Of a stretch of 64,000 nucleotides of DNA, positions 27,501-36,332 are shown in pieces; positions within the stretch are counted from its first letter, which is position 1; each line of letters opens with the position of its first letter. The notes under the pieces are model-generated. The model saw only the letters and a list, made by a program, of their open reading frames with translations, did no database searches and had not been told where the DNA came from. The position numbers and the translations under genes are program-made. Where the stretch lies: NCBI RefSeq assembly GCF_000374445.1, contig NZ_KB894405.1:215110-279109 (forward strand), given 5' to 3'. The stretch is from Actinokineospora enzanensis DSM 44649 (GTDB lineage: Bacteria > Actinomycetota > Actinomycetes > Mycobacteriales > Pseudonocardiaceae).

Positions 27501-28263
27501 GAGTTTCGAGGAACTGGCACAGATACCGGCCGAGGGCGATCCGGGCGCGATCGCGCTCGCTCCGGACGGGAAGGTGCTGTACGCGGCGAACCGGTTGTGG
27601 GACATCACGGATCCGCGTACTCCCCGCAAGATGCTCGGCTGGCGCATCACCGCGGGCTCGGCCGCGTTCAGTCCTGATGGCCGGTTGCTGGTCACCGCCG
27701 AGCCGAACCTGGGAGTCGATGGGGCGGTCCGGATCTGGGATATCACCGACTTGCACGAGGTTCGGGTGGCCGGCTATCTGCCCGTTCGCACGGCCACCCT
27801 GGCTTTCGACCGCCATGGTGTCCTTGCCACGACGGCCCCGAATACGACGACGCGGTTGTGGGGGTTGGGGGATCCCGCGCATCCGGAGGCGTTGTCCGAG
27901 ATCCCGGTCAGTTTCGACCAGGCCAGCGAGTGGGGGGAGCAGCTGGCGTTCAGCCCTGTCACCGACACGCTCGCCCTGATCGCCGGGGGCGGGCGTCCAC
28001 CGCAGCTGTGGGACACGGGGGATCCCCGAGCGCCTCGGTTACGGGCCGAGCTGGTCAGTGCTCGGTCGTCGAGCCATGCGATCACGTTCAGTCCGGATGG
28101 GACAGTGGTCGCCACTACCGGCGACAACAACACGGCGACGTTGTGGGACATTGATCCGGGACGGTTGGCGGCCCGGGTTTGTGGCGCGGGTGGGCCGGGA
28201 TTGACGGTGGAACAGTGGCGTTCGTATTTCCCGGACGCGGACTTCCAACCCCCCTGCGGCTGA
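24502..28263 (+). CDS. HTH-nSTAND-WD40 repeat protein
   Basis: 1253 residues. Residues 10-85 resemble the XRE-like N-terminal domain of actinobacterial STAND proteins ('TYRVLSERAHYSAAALSEAA'). An AAA/STAND NTPase follows: Walker A GPSGSGKSS (about residue 153), Walker B LVLVVDQFEELF (about 230), and sensor-like VVLGVRADFLG. A single hydrophobic helix near residue 540 ('LLGALLLIAAGALAFAV') could anchor it in the membrane. The rest is a WD40-type beta-propeller with many F-S-P-D-G and L-W-D/N motifs, ending in 'GLTVEQWRSYFPDADF' with two flanking cysteines, the usual C-terminal tail of this family. Such proteins are proposed signalling or self-recognition switches. It is convergent with a SARP regulator 41 bases away. 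Confidence 0.9.
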   Translation: MPRGEGPLGPGPETLTRFAGGLRALRSAAGGPTYRVLSERAHYSAAALSEAAGGRKLPSLAVTLAFVGGCGGDAHEWEARWRDTAAELAAADEPDEPAPCPEQDAPYVGLRPLRQDDAHRFHGRERVVDELVDHVRGKRFVGLFGPSGSGKSSVLRAGLAPALTSRVVVFTPGRRPVEECAVHLASVLGVPAATLRTELPGSADRLHLRVRQALVDEPDEAELVLVVDQFEELFTVCEDPAQRDWFIDALVAAATADTSRTRVVLGVRADFLGHCARHPGLVAALRGAQVLLGPMTAEELRQAITRPAESVGCRVEAALVTTLVADAIGRPGSLPLVAHALRETWRRRKGTTLTAAGYEAAGGIRHAIARSAEQVYTGLDPGGRAVARQIFLRLTAPGEDAEDTKRRVVRDELDEDATPVLDRLAAARLVTLDHEGVEITHEAIVRHWPRLRGWLAEDREGHRAHRDLTEAAQTWAALDEDPGALYRGTRLALAREWSATARSLSGRERRFLAASVAAWEAEHAAARLRSRQTRRLVALLGALLLIAAGALAFAVDARKSSADERLTLAARRAVETAATLRGSDPVLAGQIALAAYRLRPGPETLSALISASAVPRARVLPGVGRAYRLSFAPDGKSLLTVDGEGARLWHLDGETMPRLVDTLRRGVDPELGADHREIRAFPGLDTAQAWGLLDATARPDGDHDLSAQAVSPDGRFVAQVSPYIGVTVAELAPPRRTWPLIGPDPAVSGKPRHSPLAAFSQDGTVLAATGPDGKVRLWTMTDAGPRLAGTVPDPTGATKSLAFRPDGHALAVGVGEGVLRLIDITDLAHPADLGTIGGFTSAVRATAYSPDGLTLATGGCDGTVRLWNVTDPRHPGEVGVLTGHTAPVRGIAFSPDGLVIATTAEDRTTRLTDIAPELMAGHVGAVTATAFTPDGGQLVTAATDGMVRTWDVSDRTAPRRLGGRQTADVIGSVTTTARGDLAAAAALDGTANLWHPLRDGSFEELAQIPAEGDPGAIALAPDGKVLYAANRLWDITDPRTPRKMLGWRITAGSAAFSPDGRLLVTAEPNLGVDGAVRIWDITDLHEVRVAGYLPVRTATLAFDRHGVLATTAPNTTTRLWGLGDPAHPEALSEIPVSFDQASEWGEQLAFSPVTDTLALIAGGGRPPQLWDTGDPRAPRLRAELVSARSSSHAITFSPDGTVVATTGDNNTATLWDIDPGRLAARVCGAGGPGLTVEQWRSYFPDADFQPPCG

Positions 28264-28303
28264 TATCCGGCCTGTACTGCCACCGGACCGCCGGTGACGT
28301 CGG

Positions 28304-31300
28304 CTATTCGCTTTCGTCGGGGAGAAGGTCCAGCAACGCGGGGATGTCATCGAGCCTGGGCGAGGCCAGACCGGCGTAGATGTCCCGTGCCGTCAGCCAC
28401 TGGCTCCTGGCATCCGCCGGAGATCCCAACGCGAGGTGGGCATGCCCGAGCCCGATATGCGCCCGCGCCCGCTCATCGTGGTTGTCGGTCTCCGCGGCGA
28501 TCGACACCGCGGCCATGTGATGGGAAACCGCCATCCCGGGCCGCCCGGAGGCAAGCTCCGCCTCGCCCAGCCCGTTGAGCGCCCGAATCTCCCCGTATCT
28601 CTCCCGAGTCTCCCGAAAGATCACCAGCGCCCGCCGCAGACAGTCCACCGCGTCGCTCGCCCGCCCCTGCCGACTGTGCACCCCGCCCAGGTTCGTCAGC
28701 GTCTCGGCCTCGCCGAACCGGATGCCAAGGTCCCGCGAGATCGACAGAGCGGCCTGAAAGTACTCGGCAGCCTCATCGTCATGACCGGTACGGGTCAACG
28801 TCAGCCCGAGATTGCTCAACGTCCGAGCCTCCCCATACCGATCACCCTCCGCCCGATGATGATCCAACGCCCGACGGTAGTACACCACCGCATCGTCGAA
28901 CTTCCCCAGGAACGTGGTCACCACTCCCAGACTTCCCAACGACGAGGCGGCGATGTCGGGATCGTCCAGCTCCTCCGCCAACGCCAACGCCCGCAACGCG
29001 TCCTCCTCGGCCGCGTGGTACTGACCGATCCGCCAATCCACCACACTCAGCCAGTTCAGCGTGCGCGCTTCCCCGGACCGATCCCCGGCAGCCCGGTGCA
29101 ACCTGATCGCCGACTGATGATGGTCACGAGCGGTCGCGTAGTCGCCGAGTCGCGTGTGGACATTCCCCAGCAGGGACAGGGTGTGTGCCTCGCTCGCCCG
29201 GTCGCCAAGGCGCCGGGCGACGGCGAGCGCGCTGGTGTGGACGGTGAGTCCGTCGGTGTAGTGGCCGCTTTCCAGGTAGCGGAACAGAATCGTGGACAAC
29301 GTCATCACGTGCCGCGTCCCGGCGCCTTCTGTGATCGCGACCAGGGTGGGCAGTTCCGTGTCCAACCACGTGCGCGCCGCGTCCTGGGTGATCTCCGGCA
29401 GATCCTGGGACGGATAACCAGTGGCCCGTGTCCAATGCTCGGTCTCCGCCGGGTGCAAAGCGTTCATCGCCGTCGCAGCGCCGGACACGTAATGGTCGTA
29501 AAGACGGTTCAACGCACTGCCCGATTCCTGGCACGTGACCAACTCCGCCGCGTAGGCGCGCAGCAGATCGTGCAGGACGAAACGGTCCCGGGACGACTCG
29601 GTGGCCAGATGGGCCTCCGTCAGTTCGGACATCAGCTCCCGGGCGGCCGGGACCGGCAGGTCGGCCAGGCAGGCAGCGGCCTCCAGTGCGATATCGGCTA
29701 TGACGTGCAGTCCCAGCAACCGGAACAGGCGGGCGGCGGCGGACGGAAGTCGGTGATAGGACCAGGACAGGACCGTGCGCGGATCGGCCGCCGGATCCTC
29801 GCCCGCGAGCGCGTCCAGCCGGTTCGGGGCGTCCCGCAACTCCTCGGCCAGCGTGGCCAGCGGCGTTCCGGGACGAGTGCGGGCCCGCGCGGCCACGATC
29901 GCGAGTGCGAGCGGCAGACGTGCACACCGGGTCACGATCTCCTCGACCGCGTCGGGCTCCGCTCCCACCCGGTCGGAACCGAGTCGGGACGCGAGCAGGT
30001 CGCGGGCCTCGGCGCCGGTCAGCAGGTCGAGCGAGATGGGCTCGGCGTCCTCCAGCGTCACCAGACTCGCGAGCTGGTGGCGACTGGTGAGCACGACCAG
30101 ACACCCCGGCGCGGCGGGCAGCAGCGGTCGGACCTGCTCGGCGTCGGCGGCGTTGTCCAGCAACACCAGCACGCGCTTGCCGTCGAGCCGACTCCGGAAC
30201 AGGGCGGTCGACGCGTCCAGTGTCACCGGGACGCGCTGGGACGGGACACCCAGGGCCTCCAGGAAACCGCGCACCGCCGCCTCGGGGGAGGTGCGGGCAC
30301 CGGTGTGCTCGAACCCGCGCAGATTGACGTAGAGCTGACCGTCCGGGAACCGCTCGCGCACCTCATACGCCCACTGCACCGCCAGCGTCGTCTTGCCGAT
30401 GCCCGCCGATCCACTGATCGTGACGATCCGCATGGTGTCCCGCGCGGCCTCCAACACCTCGGTCAACCTGCGCAGTTCCGCCGCCCGACCGGTGAAGTTC
30501 GGGACTCGCGCGGGCAGCTGCCGGGGCAGGGTGACCGCCGGGGCGGGTCGCGCGAGTGCCGGGTCGTTGCGCAGGATGCGCTCGTGCATCGCGCGCGCCG
30601 ACGGTCCCGGATCGATGCCGAGCTCGTCCGCGAGCACCGTCCGGAGATCCGCGTACACCGCGAGCGCGTCGGCCTGCCTGCCGTTCCGGTACAGGGCGAG
30701 CATGTGCAACTCCCGCGCACGTTCCCGCAACGGGTGCTCGGCGGTGAGATGTCGCAACCGGGCGATCGCGGCCGTGTTGTCGCCGGTGCGCAGCGCGAGA
30801 TCGGCATGGTCTTCCCGCGCGGTGACCCGCAACTCGTCCAACCGCGCCCGCTCGGCCGCCGCCGCAGGCACGTCCAGGTCGCCGAACGCCGGACCACGCC
30901 ACAACGCCAACGCCTCGGCCAACAACCGCTCCGCGTCGCCGAGCCGCCCGACCGCGTCGGCCTGACGCGCGCGGTCCAGCAGACCCTCGAAGACCCGACT
31001 GTCCAGCTCGTCCGGCCCCAACCGCAACAGGTAGCCGGTACCGTGCAGCTCCGGCGCGCTCACCCCCGGCCCCAGCGCCCGGCGCAGGTCGCCGACATAC
31101 TTCTGCACCAGGTTCACCGCACTCTTCGGTGGCCGCCCCGCCCACACCAACTCGATGATCTCGCCCCGGTCCACCGCCCGGTCCGCGTGCAGCAACAACA
31201 CCGCCAACACCCGCACCGTCTTCGCAGGCCCCAGCCGCACCGGCACGCCACCACGCCACGCGGCCGTCGCGCCCAACACCCCGAAACGCGTTCCCGTATC

Positions 31301-31327
31301 CGCCGGTTCACCCCCGCTCGCCGTCAC
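28304..31327 (-). CDS. SARP-family transcriptional activator with NB-ARC and TPR domains (AfsR-like)
   Basis: 1007 residues. N-terminal OmpR-type winged helix (residues 15-100; 'KSAVNLVQKYVGDLRRALG'), then a bacterial transcriptional activation domain (about 105-255; 'LDELRVTAREDHADLALRTG', 'LALYRNGRQADALAVYADLR'). NB-ARC follows with Walker A SGSAGIGKTTLAVQWA (about residue 305), Walker B RVLVLLDNA and RLPLALAIVAARA. The C-terminal ~300 residues are TPRs with repeated G-E-A-R-T-L / G-N-V-H-T-R-L-G-D-Y units. This is the AfsR architecture, an activator of secondary metabolism that binds direct repeats. The start lacks a strong ribosome binding site. The target cluster is not identifiable. Confidence 0.9.
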   Translation of the reverse strand: MTASGGEPADTGTRFGVLGATAAWRGGVPVRLGPAKTVRVLAVLLLHADRAVDRGEIIELVWAGRPPKSAVNLVQKYVGDLRRALGPGVSAPELHGTGYLLRLGPDELDSRVFEGLLDRARQADAVGRLGDAERLLAEALALWRGPAFGDLDVPAAAAERARLDELRVTAREDHADLALRTGDNTAAIARLRHLTAEHPLRERARELHMLALYRNGRQADALAVYADLRTVLADELGIDPGPSARAMHERILRNDPALARPAPAVTLPRQLPARVPNFTGRAAELRRLTEVLEAARDTMRIVTISGSAGIGKTTLAVQWAYEVRERFPDGQLYVNLRGFEHTGARTSPEAAVRGFLEALGVPSQRVPVTLDASTALFRSRLDGKRVLVLLDNAADAEQVRPLLPAAPGCLVVLTSRHQLASLVTLEDAEPISLDLLTGAEARDLLASRLGSDRVGAEPDAVEEIVTRCARLPLALAIVAARARTRPGTPLATLAEELRDAPNRLDALAGEDPAADPRTVLSWSYHRLPSAAARLFRLLGLHVIADIALEAAACLADLPVPAARELMSELTEAHLATESSRDRFVLHDLLRAYAAELVTCQESGSALNRLYDHYVSGAATAMNALHPAETEHWTRATGYPSQDLPEITQDAARTWLDTELPTLVAITEGAGTRHVMTLSTILFRYLESGHYTDGLTVHTSALAVARRLGDRASEAHTLSLLGNVHTRLGDYATARDHHQSAIRLHRAAGDRSGEARTLNWLSVVDWRIGQYHAAEEDALRALALAEELDDPDIAASSLGSLGVVTTFLGKFDDAVVYYRRALDHHRAEGDRYGEARTLSNLGLTLTRTGHDDEAAEYFQAALSISRDLGIRFGEAETLTNLGGVHSRQGRASDAVDCLRRALVIFRETRERYGEIRALNGLGEAELASGRPGMAVSHHMAAVSIAAETDNHDERARAHIGLGHAHLALGSPADARSQWLTARDIYAGLASPRLDDIPALLDLLPDESE

Positions 31328-32157
31328 CAGAGCAATCTATCCCGCGCCCCCGACACCGTTCCCGCAGGTCGGCCGACCCTTCCCACCGTACTGCAGCGTT
31401 TCTTCCGCGCCTTGGCGCACAGTGTTCCCCGGCAAGCGGCACACCACCGCGAACCGACCGCTGTGGTGCCACCCGGGCAGGGGGGAACCAGCCTGGACGT
31501 CGGGCCCTCGCGAGGGCCCGACACGCACTGCGGCGGGCGGAACCGGGACGGCCCGATGGCCACCCGCACACGGCTCCCACGTTGGTCCGTCCCGGTCATC
31601 CGCCCGCTTGAACTGGATAGGCGTCGCAAGGGGGGAAGTCGGGTCCTGCCCGGAATGTGGTTCGGGCAGGACCCGCTTCACTAAGTCGGGCACCTGATCA
31701 TCGGATGATGTGTTTTCCGTTGAGCAGGTTATCCGACAGCGTGACACCAAACCGCGCGGACTACGGGACCACGCTGCCAAGCCGAGGATGACGCCACCGC
31801 AAGAGAACGCAACTGTGCGGGCGGGTGTCGTCTTGGCGGGGGTGTGGGCTTCTGTTCCTGTTGAGAGGTGTTGTAGTTGTCTGCCCTCCATCCTCCATCT
31901 TTCGCGCTCGCGCGATCGTTCGCGGACGGATCCTCGTTTTCGTGGTCTCTGACAAATCCCAGACCCGATCCCGTCCCAGGATTGGTCACCGCTCACGAAG
32001 ACCGCGCACCCCGAGCACCGGCAGAGTTCTCCCCGGGCCGCCGAGATCGGTGGTCCGGGTCGCGGAAGCCCGGTCAGGCCCCTGTCGGTGGACCGGTCGG
32101 GCCGGTGATGGGCACGCCGGTCCGGCTGTGGTCGTCGGGGAGAGGGGAGTGGAGAGC
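31328..32157. other. Gene-poor region with strong palindromes
   Basis: No convincing gene is seen. A 24-base perfect palindrome spans 31499-31522. A 13-base-pair stem (31640-31652 with 31663-31675, 10-base loop) has the look of a terminator although no gene ends here. Several frames are open, but they have neither family similarity nor good starts. The hairpins may be leftovers of a deleted gene. Confidence 0.5.
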
Positions 32158-32310
32158 ATGGAGGTACGCGAGAGGGTGTGCGCGCCGGTTGTGGCGTTCG
32201 CGGCGGGGCCGAGTTCCGCGAACGGGAGTCCCGGCATCCGCACCACCCCGAGCGGCGGCTGTACCGCGTCCGCCGTGCTCACCCCGTACGACGACGGTAC
32301 CGGCGGCTGA
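32158..32310 (+). CDS. Possible 50-residue peptide, unknown
   Basis: The ATG at 32158 is preceded by a purine-rich GGGGAGAGGGGAG, and the frame runs 50 codons to TGA. The peptide has a charged N-terminus (M-E-V-R-E-R) and a Gly/Ser/Thr-rich C-terminal half ending T-P-Y-D-D-G-T-G-G with one Cys in S-G-G-C-T. The composition would suit a ribosomally made peptide precursor, but there is no recognisable modifying enzyme beside it. It lies in an otherwise gene-poor stretch and an overlapping frame is open too, so it may be spurious. Confidence 0.25.
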   Translation: MEVRERVCAPVVAFAAGPSSANGSPGIRTTPSGGCTASAVLTPYDDGTGG

Positions 32311-32410
32311 TCGGGTCGGCCCACTTGCCGGGTCGGCAGGCCTCGCGGGGTGAGTTCCCAATCCCGCCCGGCGATATCGCCCTCGCCCTGGGCCGACTCG
32401 GTGGATAGGT

Positions 32411-32448
32411 GTGCCCGCCCCTGTTCCGGATCCCCAGGGGGCGGGCAC
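32411..32448. terminator. Hairpin after the FnIII protein gene
   Basis: GTGCCCGCCCCTG (32411-32423) pairs with 32435-32448 with a single bulged G. It lies 22 bases beyond the stop of the minus-strand gene. Confidence 0.65.
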
Positions 32449-32469
32449 ACCGTCCATAACGGACTGTCG

Positions 32470-33801
32470 TTATCCGACCAGCCGGAGGGTGACGGTGTTG
32501 CCGCCACCGGTCAGCAGGGCGTTCGCCGTGGTGGTCAGCGGGCCGCACCCGGTCAGGGGCGGCACGGTGAACGCGGCGGTCACCTCCCCGCCCAGCCGGG
32601 GGTCGAAGCCGGCGGCCGAGCGCAGTGGGAGGTCGACGGGTGCGGTCCGGCAGCCCTCGGGCATGAGGACCCGGTGACCGCGCACCGTCACGGACTTCAC
32701 CACGACCGCGACCCGCGCGTTCGCGGTGAACACGGTCGCCGACAACGTCCCGGTCGTCGGTGACTCCGGGACGAACTCCAGGTGTGCGGATGTTCCCCGC
32801 GCGGACACGTCGGTCGGGTCCAGGGTCAGGTCCGAGGTGTGCTTGCCGGAGAAGGCCTCCAGGACCGTGCGCAGTGATCCGGTCAACGGCACCGTCGCGC
32901 CCTTCACCCGCGCGGTCCCGGTCAGCGTGTACGGGAAGGTCGTGGTGCGGGGGAGTGTCCGGACTTTGATCGGGGCGGTCGAGCGGACCAGACGGCCGAG
33001 TTGGTCGATCGGGCGGACTCGGACGTAGTAGTCGGTCTCGGGGGTCAGTCCGGTGATCGTGGCGGTGGTGTCGTTGGAGCCGGTCGTGGCGACGACGCGG
33101 TCGTCGAGCAGCACCTGGTAGCCGGTGGCGGTCGTCAGGCCCCAGTGCGCGGTGACGCTGTCGGCGGTGGCGTCGGCGGAGAACGGGTTGGGCGCGGGGA
33201 CGTAGTCGGGCCGCATGTCCATGGTGGTGACCGAGTACCAGCGCGCGGTGGGTTGGTCGCCGCGCACGCAGGTGGTGCTGACCGGGGTGATGTCGGACCA
33301 GTCCGCGCGCTTGCCGGTGAGTGTGAACTGGACGCTGTCCACATCGACGGTCGTGGATCCCCAGACGCGCCCCGGAACGGCGGCGGTCGCGTACCCGAAC
33401 ACCGGGATCACCGCGTCCTGCCCCGGGGTGATCTGCGTGGGCCGCAGGTCGAGCGTGCGCGTGGGATACGAGGTACCCAACGCGGTCTGCGCGACCAGAC
33501 GCACGGTGACCGTCCCCTCGACACCGACCGCGCCCGACAGACCGGCCGTCGGGATGGTCAACATCCCGGTCACCGCGCGCGGCTCGGGGCCGAGGTAGTC
33601 GAAGACAGGGTTCTCGATGTCGCCCGCGAGCGTGAGATCCGCCCGACCGACCGACGGCGAGTCACAGGCCCGCGCGACCGTGACCGTCTGGCCTGTCGCA
33701 CTGGCGGGTTCGCCGATCACCACGACGCTGCCGACCGTGACAAGCACGGCCGCCACCACGGTTCGCACGCGCATGAGGACATCCGTTCGGCGGGGGACCA
33801 T
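32470..33801 (-). CDS. Secreted protein with a fibronectin type III domain
   Basis: 443 residues. It has an N-terminal signal peptide (R-V-R-T then a V-rich hydrophobic core ending A-S-A) and a beta-rich first half. A Fn3 domain lies around residues 195-285 ('VTAHWGLTTATGYQVLLDD' to 'TGLTPETDYYVRVRPID'), and a second beta-rich domain of about 150 residues ends in a Gly/Thr-rich tail. There are no catalytic motifs. An in-frame ATG at 33774 shortens it by nine residues and still leaves the signal peptide; neither start has a good ribosome binding site. It may be a cell-surface or extracellular binding protein of unknown role. Confidence 0.7.
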   Translation of the reverse strand: MVPRRTDVLMRVRTVVAAVLVTVGSVVVIGEPASATGQTVTVARACDSPSVGRADLTLAGDIENPVFDYLGPEPRAVTGMLTIPTAGLSGAVGVEGTVTVRLVAQTALGTSYPTRTLDLRPTQITPGQDAVIPVFGYATAAVPGRVWGSTTVDVDSVQFTLTGKRADWSDITPVSTTCVRGDQPTARWYSVTTMDMRPDYVPAPNPFSADATADSVTAHWGLTTATGYQVLLDDRVVATTGSNDTTATITGLTPETDYYVRVRPIDQLGRLVRSTAPIKVRTLPRTTTFPYTLTGTARVKGATVPLTGSLRTVLEAFSGKHTSDLTLDPTDVSARGTSAHLEFVPESPTTGTLSATVFTANARVAVVVKSVTVRGHRVLMPEGCRTAPVDLPLRSAAGFDPRLGGEVTAAFTVPPLTGCGPLTTTANALLTGGGNTVTLRLVG

Positions 33802-33999
33802 TCGGTGCCGGAATGGTAAGCGCGCTGTTGATCACCGGGCAAACAGGTTGCTCCGAACGCAGGCCGATGATTCAGCGCTCCAGTTAATGGGATCGGGCGT
33901 CTATCGCTCCACATCGGAGGTTGTCCGCCTGGGAGGTGACATGCACCCGGGCGGTGCCGGGATGCGGGTTCGTGTTGTCGGACAGGGGTTCGGGAAAGG

Positions 34000-34036
34000 C
34001 CGAGGCCCCGGGCCGTGGGTCGGTCCGGGGCCTCGG
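34000..34036 (-). terminator. Terminator of the bkd operon
   Basis: A perfect 12-base-pair stem (34000-34011 with 34025-34036) lies just beyond the E2 stop on the minus strand. Confidence 0.7.
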
Positions 34037-34046
34037 TCGGGCGCGG

Positions 34047-35342
34047 TCAGGTCCAGGTGAGGAAGCGCCTGGGGTGTTCCAGCAGGGCGGCGGTGTCGGC
34101 GAGGAGCCGGGAGCCGAGTTCGCCGTCGACGAGGCGGTGGTCGAAGGACAGCGACAGCGTGGTCACCTTGCGGGGCACCACCTTCCCGTCCACCACCCAC
34201 GGCATATCGCGGATGGCGCCGAAGGCGAGGATGGCGGCCTCGCCCTGGTTGAGGATCGGGGTGCCGGTGTCCACGCCGAACACGCCGATGTTGGTGATCG
34301 TGATCGTGCCACCGCGCAGGGCCGCCGGGGTGGTGGTCCCGGCGCGCGCCTCGCCGACCAGGTCCGCCAGGGCGGTGGCCAGGTCGCGGAACGTGAGACG
34401 GTCGGCGTCCTTGATGTTCGGCACGATCAGGCCCCGGGGCGTGGCCGCCGCGATGCCCAGGTTCACGTAGTCGTACGTCACGATCTCCTGGGCCGCCTCG
34501 TCCCACCGCGCGTTGGCGCCCGGGTTGCGGCGGATCGCGACCAGCAGGGCGCGGGCCACCAGCAGCAGCGGGCTGACCCGCACACCGGCGAACGCCGGGT
34601 CCTGCTTCAGCGCCGCCACCGACTCCACCGTCTCGGTGATGTCGAACGTGGCGAACTCGGTCACGTGCGGTGCCGTGAACGCGCTCCGCGAGACCACCTG
34701 CGCGGTCGCCTTGCGCACGCCCTTGATCGGGACCCGGCGTTCGCGCGGGTTCTCCGGCACTGTCCGCACCTCGGGCACGGCCGCCGCCCGCACGTCGTCG
34801 GCGGTGACGATCCCGCCGACACCGGACGGCGTCACGGAGGCCAGGTCGATCCCCAGATCCCGTGCCAGCTTCCGCACCGGCGGCTTGGCCAACGGCCGAA
34901 CCCCCGGTGCCGACCCCGCCGACTGTGCCGGTGCCATCGACCGGGTCGGGTACGGCGCGTTCGTCCGCTTGCGTCTGCCGCCCGACCCCTCCGCCACGCC
35001 GTAGCCGACCAGGACCGGCTGTCGTGCGGGCGGCTCCGGCTCCTCGGCAGGCTCGGCGGTCCCGGAAGCCCCCGCGCCCCCGGCGGCGATCACGACGATC
35101 ACGCTGCCCACGTCCACCGTCGCGCCCACCGGGTACCGCAGCTCGTGCACCACCCCGTCGAAGGGGATGGGCAGCTCCACCGCCGCCTTCGCCGTCTCCA
35201 CCTCGACCACGAACTGCCCGTCCGTCACCCGGTCCCCGACCTGGACGCGCCAGGTCAGGATCTCGGCCTCGGTCAGCCCCTCACCGACATCGGGCAGGCG
35301 GAACTCGCGCAGCCCGGATTCCACGGACTTCACTGTCGTCAC
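34047..35342 (-). CDS. bkdC: Branched-chain 2-oxoacid dehydrogenase E2 (dihydrolipoamide acyltransferase)
   Basis: 431 residues. One N-terminal lipoyl domain (residues 11-85) with the lipoylated Lys in VEVETAKAAVEL. A flexible Ala/Pro/Gly linker follows, then a peripheral subunit-binding domain (about 155-190; 'PPVRKLARDLGIDLASVTPS') and the C-terminal catalytic domain with 'SFDHRLVDGELGSRLLAD' (His and Asp of the active site). The GTG start is nine bases after the E1 beta stop, with AGGGGCG upstream. It forms the core of the complex that turns valine, leucine and isoleucine 2-oxoacids into acyl-CoA primers for branched fatty acids and polyketides. No E3 gene is adjacent, so a shared lipoamide dehydrogenase is expected. 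Confidence 0.93.
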   Translation of the reverse strand: MTTVKSVESGLREFRLPDVGEGLTEAEILTWRVQVGDRVTDGQFVVEVETAKAAVELPIPFDGVVHELRYPVGATVDVGSVIVVIAAGGAGASGTAEPAEEPEPPARQPVLVGYGVAEGSGGRRKRTNAPYPTRSMAPAQSAGSAPGVRPLAKPPVRKLARDLGIDLASVTPSGVGGIVTADDVRAAAVPEVRTVPENPRERRVPIKGVRKATAQVVSRSAFTAPHVTEFATFDITETVESVAALKQDPAFAGVRVSPLLLVARALLVAIRRNPGANARWDEAAQEIVTYDYVNLGIAAATPRGLIVPNIKDADRLTFRDLATALADLVGEARAGTTTPAALRGGTITITNIGVFGVDTGTPILNQGEAAILAFGAIRDMPWVVDGKVVPRKVTTLSLSFDHRLVDGELGSRLLADTAALLEHPRRFLTWT

Positions 35343-35351
35343 GCGGCGCCC

Positions 35352-36332
35352 CTAGAACGCGAACGCGCGGTCGACGGTGTCGAGTACGCGGTCGATGGTG
35401 GGCAGGTACTCCTCCTCCAGCCGCGACGACGGGTACGGGCTGTGGTAGCCGCCGACCCGCAGTACGGGGGATTCCAGGTGGTAGAAGCAGCGTTCGGTGA
35501 TCCGGGCCGCGATCTCCGAGCCCGGCCCGAGGAACACCGGCGCCTCGTGCACGACCACCAGCCGCCGGGTCTTCCGCACCGACGCCTGGATGGTGTCGAA
35601 GTCGATCGGCGAGATGGAGCGCAGGTCGACGACCTCCAGGTCTCGCCCGTCCTCCCGGGCCGCCTCGGCCGCGTCCAGGCACAGCCGCACCATCGGCCCG
35701 TAGGCCAGCAGCGTCAGGTCCGTCCCGGCCCGTGCCACCCGGGCCTGGTGCAGTGGCAGGGGCATCTCGTCCACATCCACGTCGGCCCGTTCCCAGTACC
35801 GCCGCTTCGGCTCCAGGAAGATCACCGGGTCGGCGGACCGGATCGACTGCTGCAGCATCCAGTACGCGTCCGCCGCGTTCGACGGTGTCACCACCCGCAG
35901 CCCGGCCGTGTGCGCGAAGTAGGCCTCCGGCGACTCGCTGTGGTGCTCGATGGCGCCGATCCCGCCGCCGTAGGGCATCCGGACGACCACCGGCAGCCGC
36001 ACCTTGCCCAGTGAGCGGGCGTGCATCTTGGCCAGCTGGGTGATGATCTGGTTGGCCGCCGGGAAGACGAACCCGTCGAACTGGATCTCCGCGACCGGCC
36101 GGTACCCGCGTAACGCCAGGCCGATCGCGGTGCCCACGATGCCGGACTCGGCCAGCGGGGTGTCGGTGACCCGGTCCTCGCCGAAGTCCTTCTGCAGGCC
36201 GTCGGTCACCCGGAACACGCCGCCCAGCCTGCCGACGTCCTCGCCCATGACGAGCACCTTGGGGTCGTCCTCCATGGCCTTGCGCAGGGACTCGTTGAGC
36301 GCCTTCACCATGGTCAGGGTCCGCGCGGCCAT
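35352..36332 (-). CDS. bkdB: Branched-chain 2-oxoacid dehydrogenase E1 beta subunit
   Basis: 326 residues, the standard length for the E1 beta chain. Features include 'VLVMGEDVGRLGGVFRVT' and a 'DTPLAESGIVGTAIGLALRG' segment, R-M-P-Y-G-G-G-I-G-A-I-E-H-H-S-E-S, whose His-Ser region lines the TPP site, and a C-terminal transketolase-like domain with VVDLRSISPID. The ATG overlaps the E1 alpha stop by one base (TGATG), so translation is coupled and the two chains are made in equal amounts. Confidence 0.93.
   Translation of the reverse strand: MAARTLTMVKALNESLRKAMEDDPKVLVMGEDVGRLGGVFRVTDGLQKDFGEDRVTDTPLAESGIVGTAIGLALRGYRPVAEIQFDGFVFPAANQIITQLAKMHARSLGKVRLPVVVRMPYGGGIGAIEHHSESPEAYFAHTAGLRVVTPSNAADAYWMLQQSIRSADPVIFLEPKRRYWERADVDVDEMPLPLHQARVARAGTDLTLLAYGPMVRLCLDAAEAAREDGRDLEVVDLRSISPIDFDTIQASVRKTRRLVVVHEAPVFLGPGSEIAARITERCFYHLESPVLRVGGYHSPYPSSRLEEEYLPTIDRVLDTVDRAFAF

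Noticed and set aside
24280-27882. 1200-codon minus-strand frame opposite the STAND-WD40 gene
   Set aside because: Compositional shadow of the plus-strand gene, which has clear Walker and WD40 motifs.
31710-31996. Possible small DUF4190-like membrane protein on the minus strand
   Set aside because: Only short scattered resemblance spread over different frames; no start with a ribosome binding site and no continuous hydrophobic segment.
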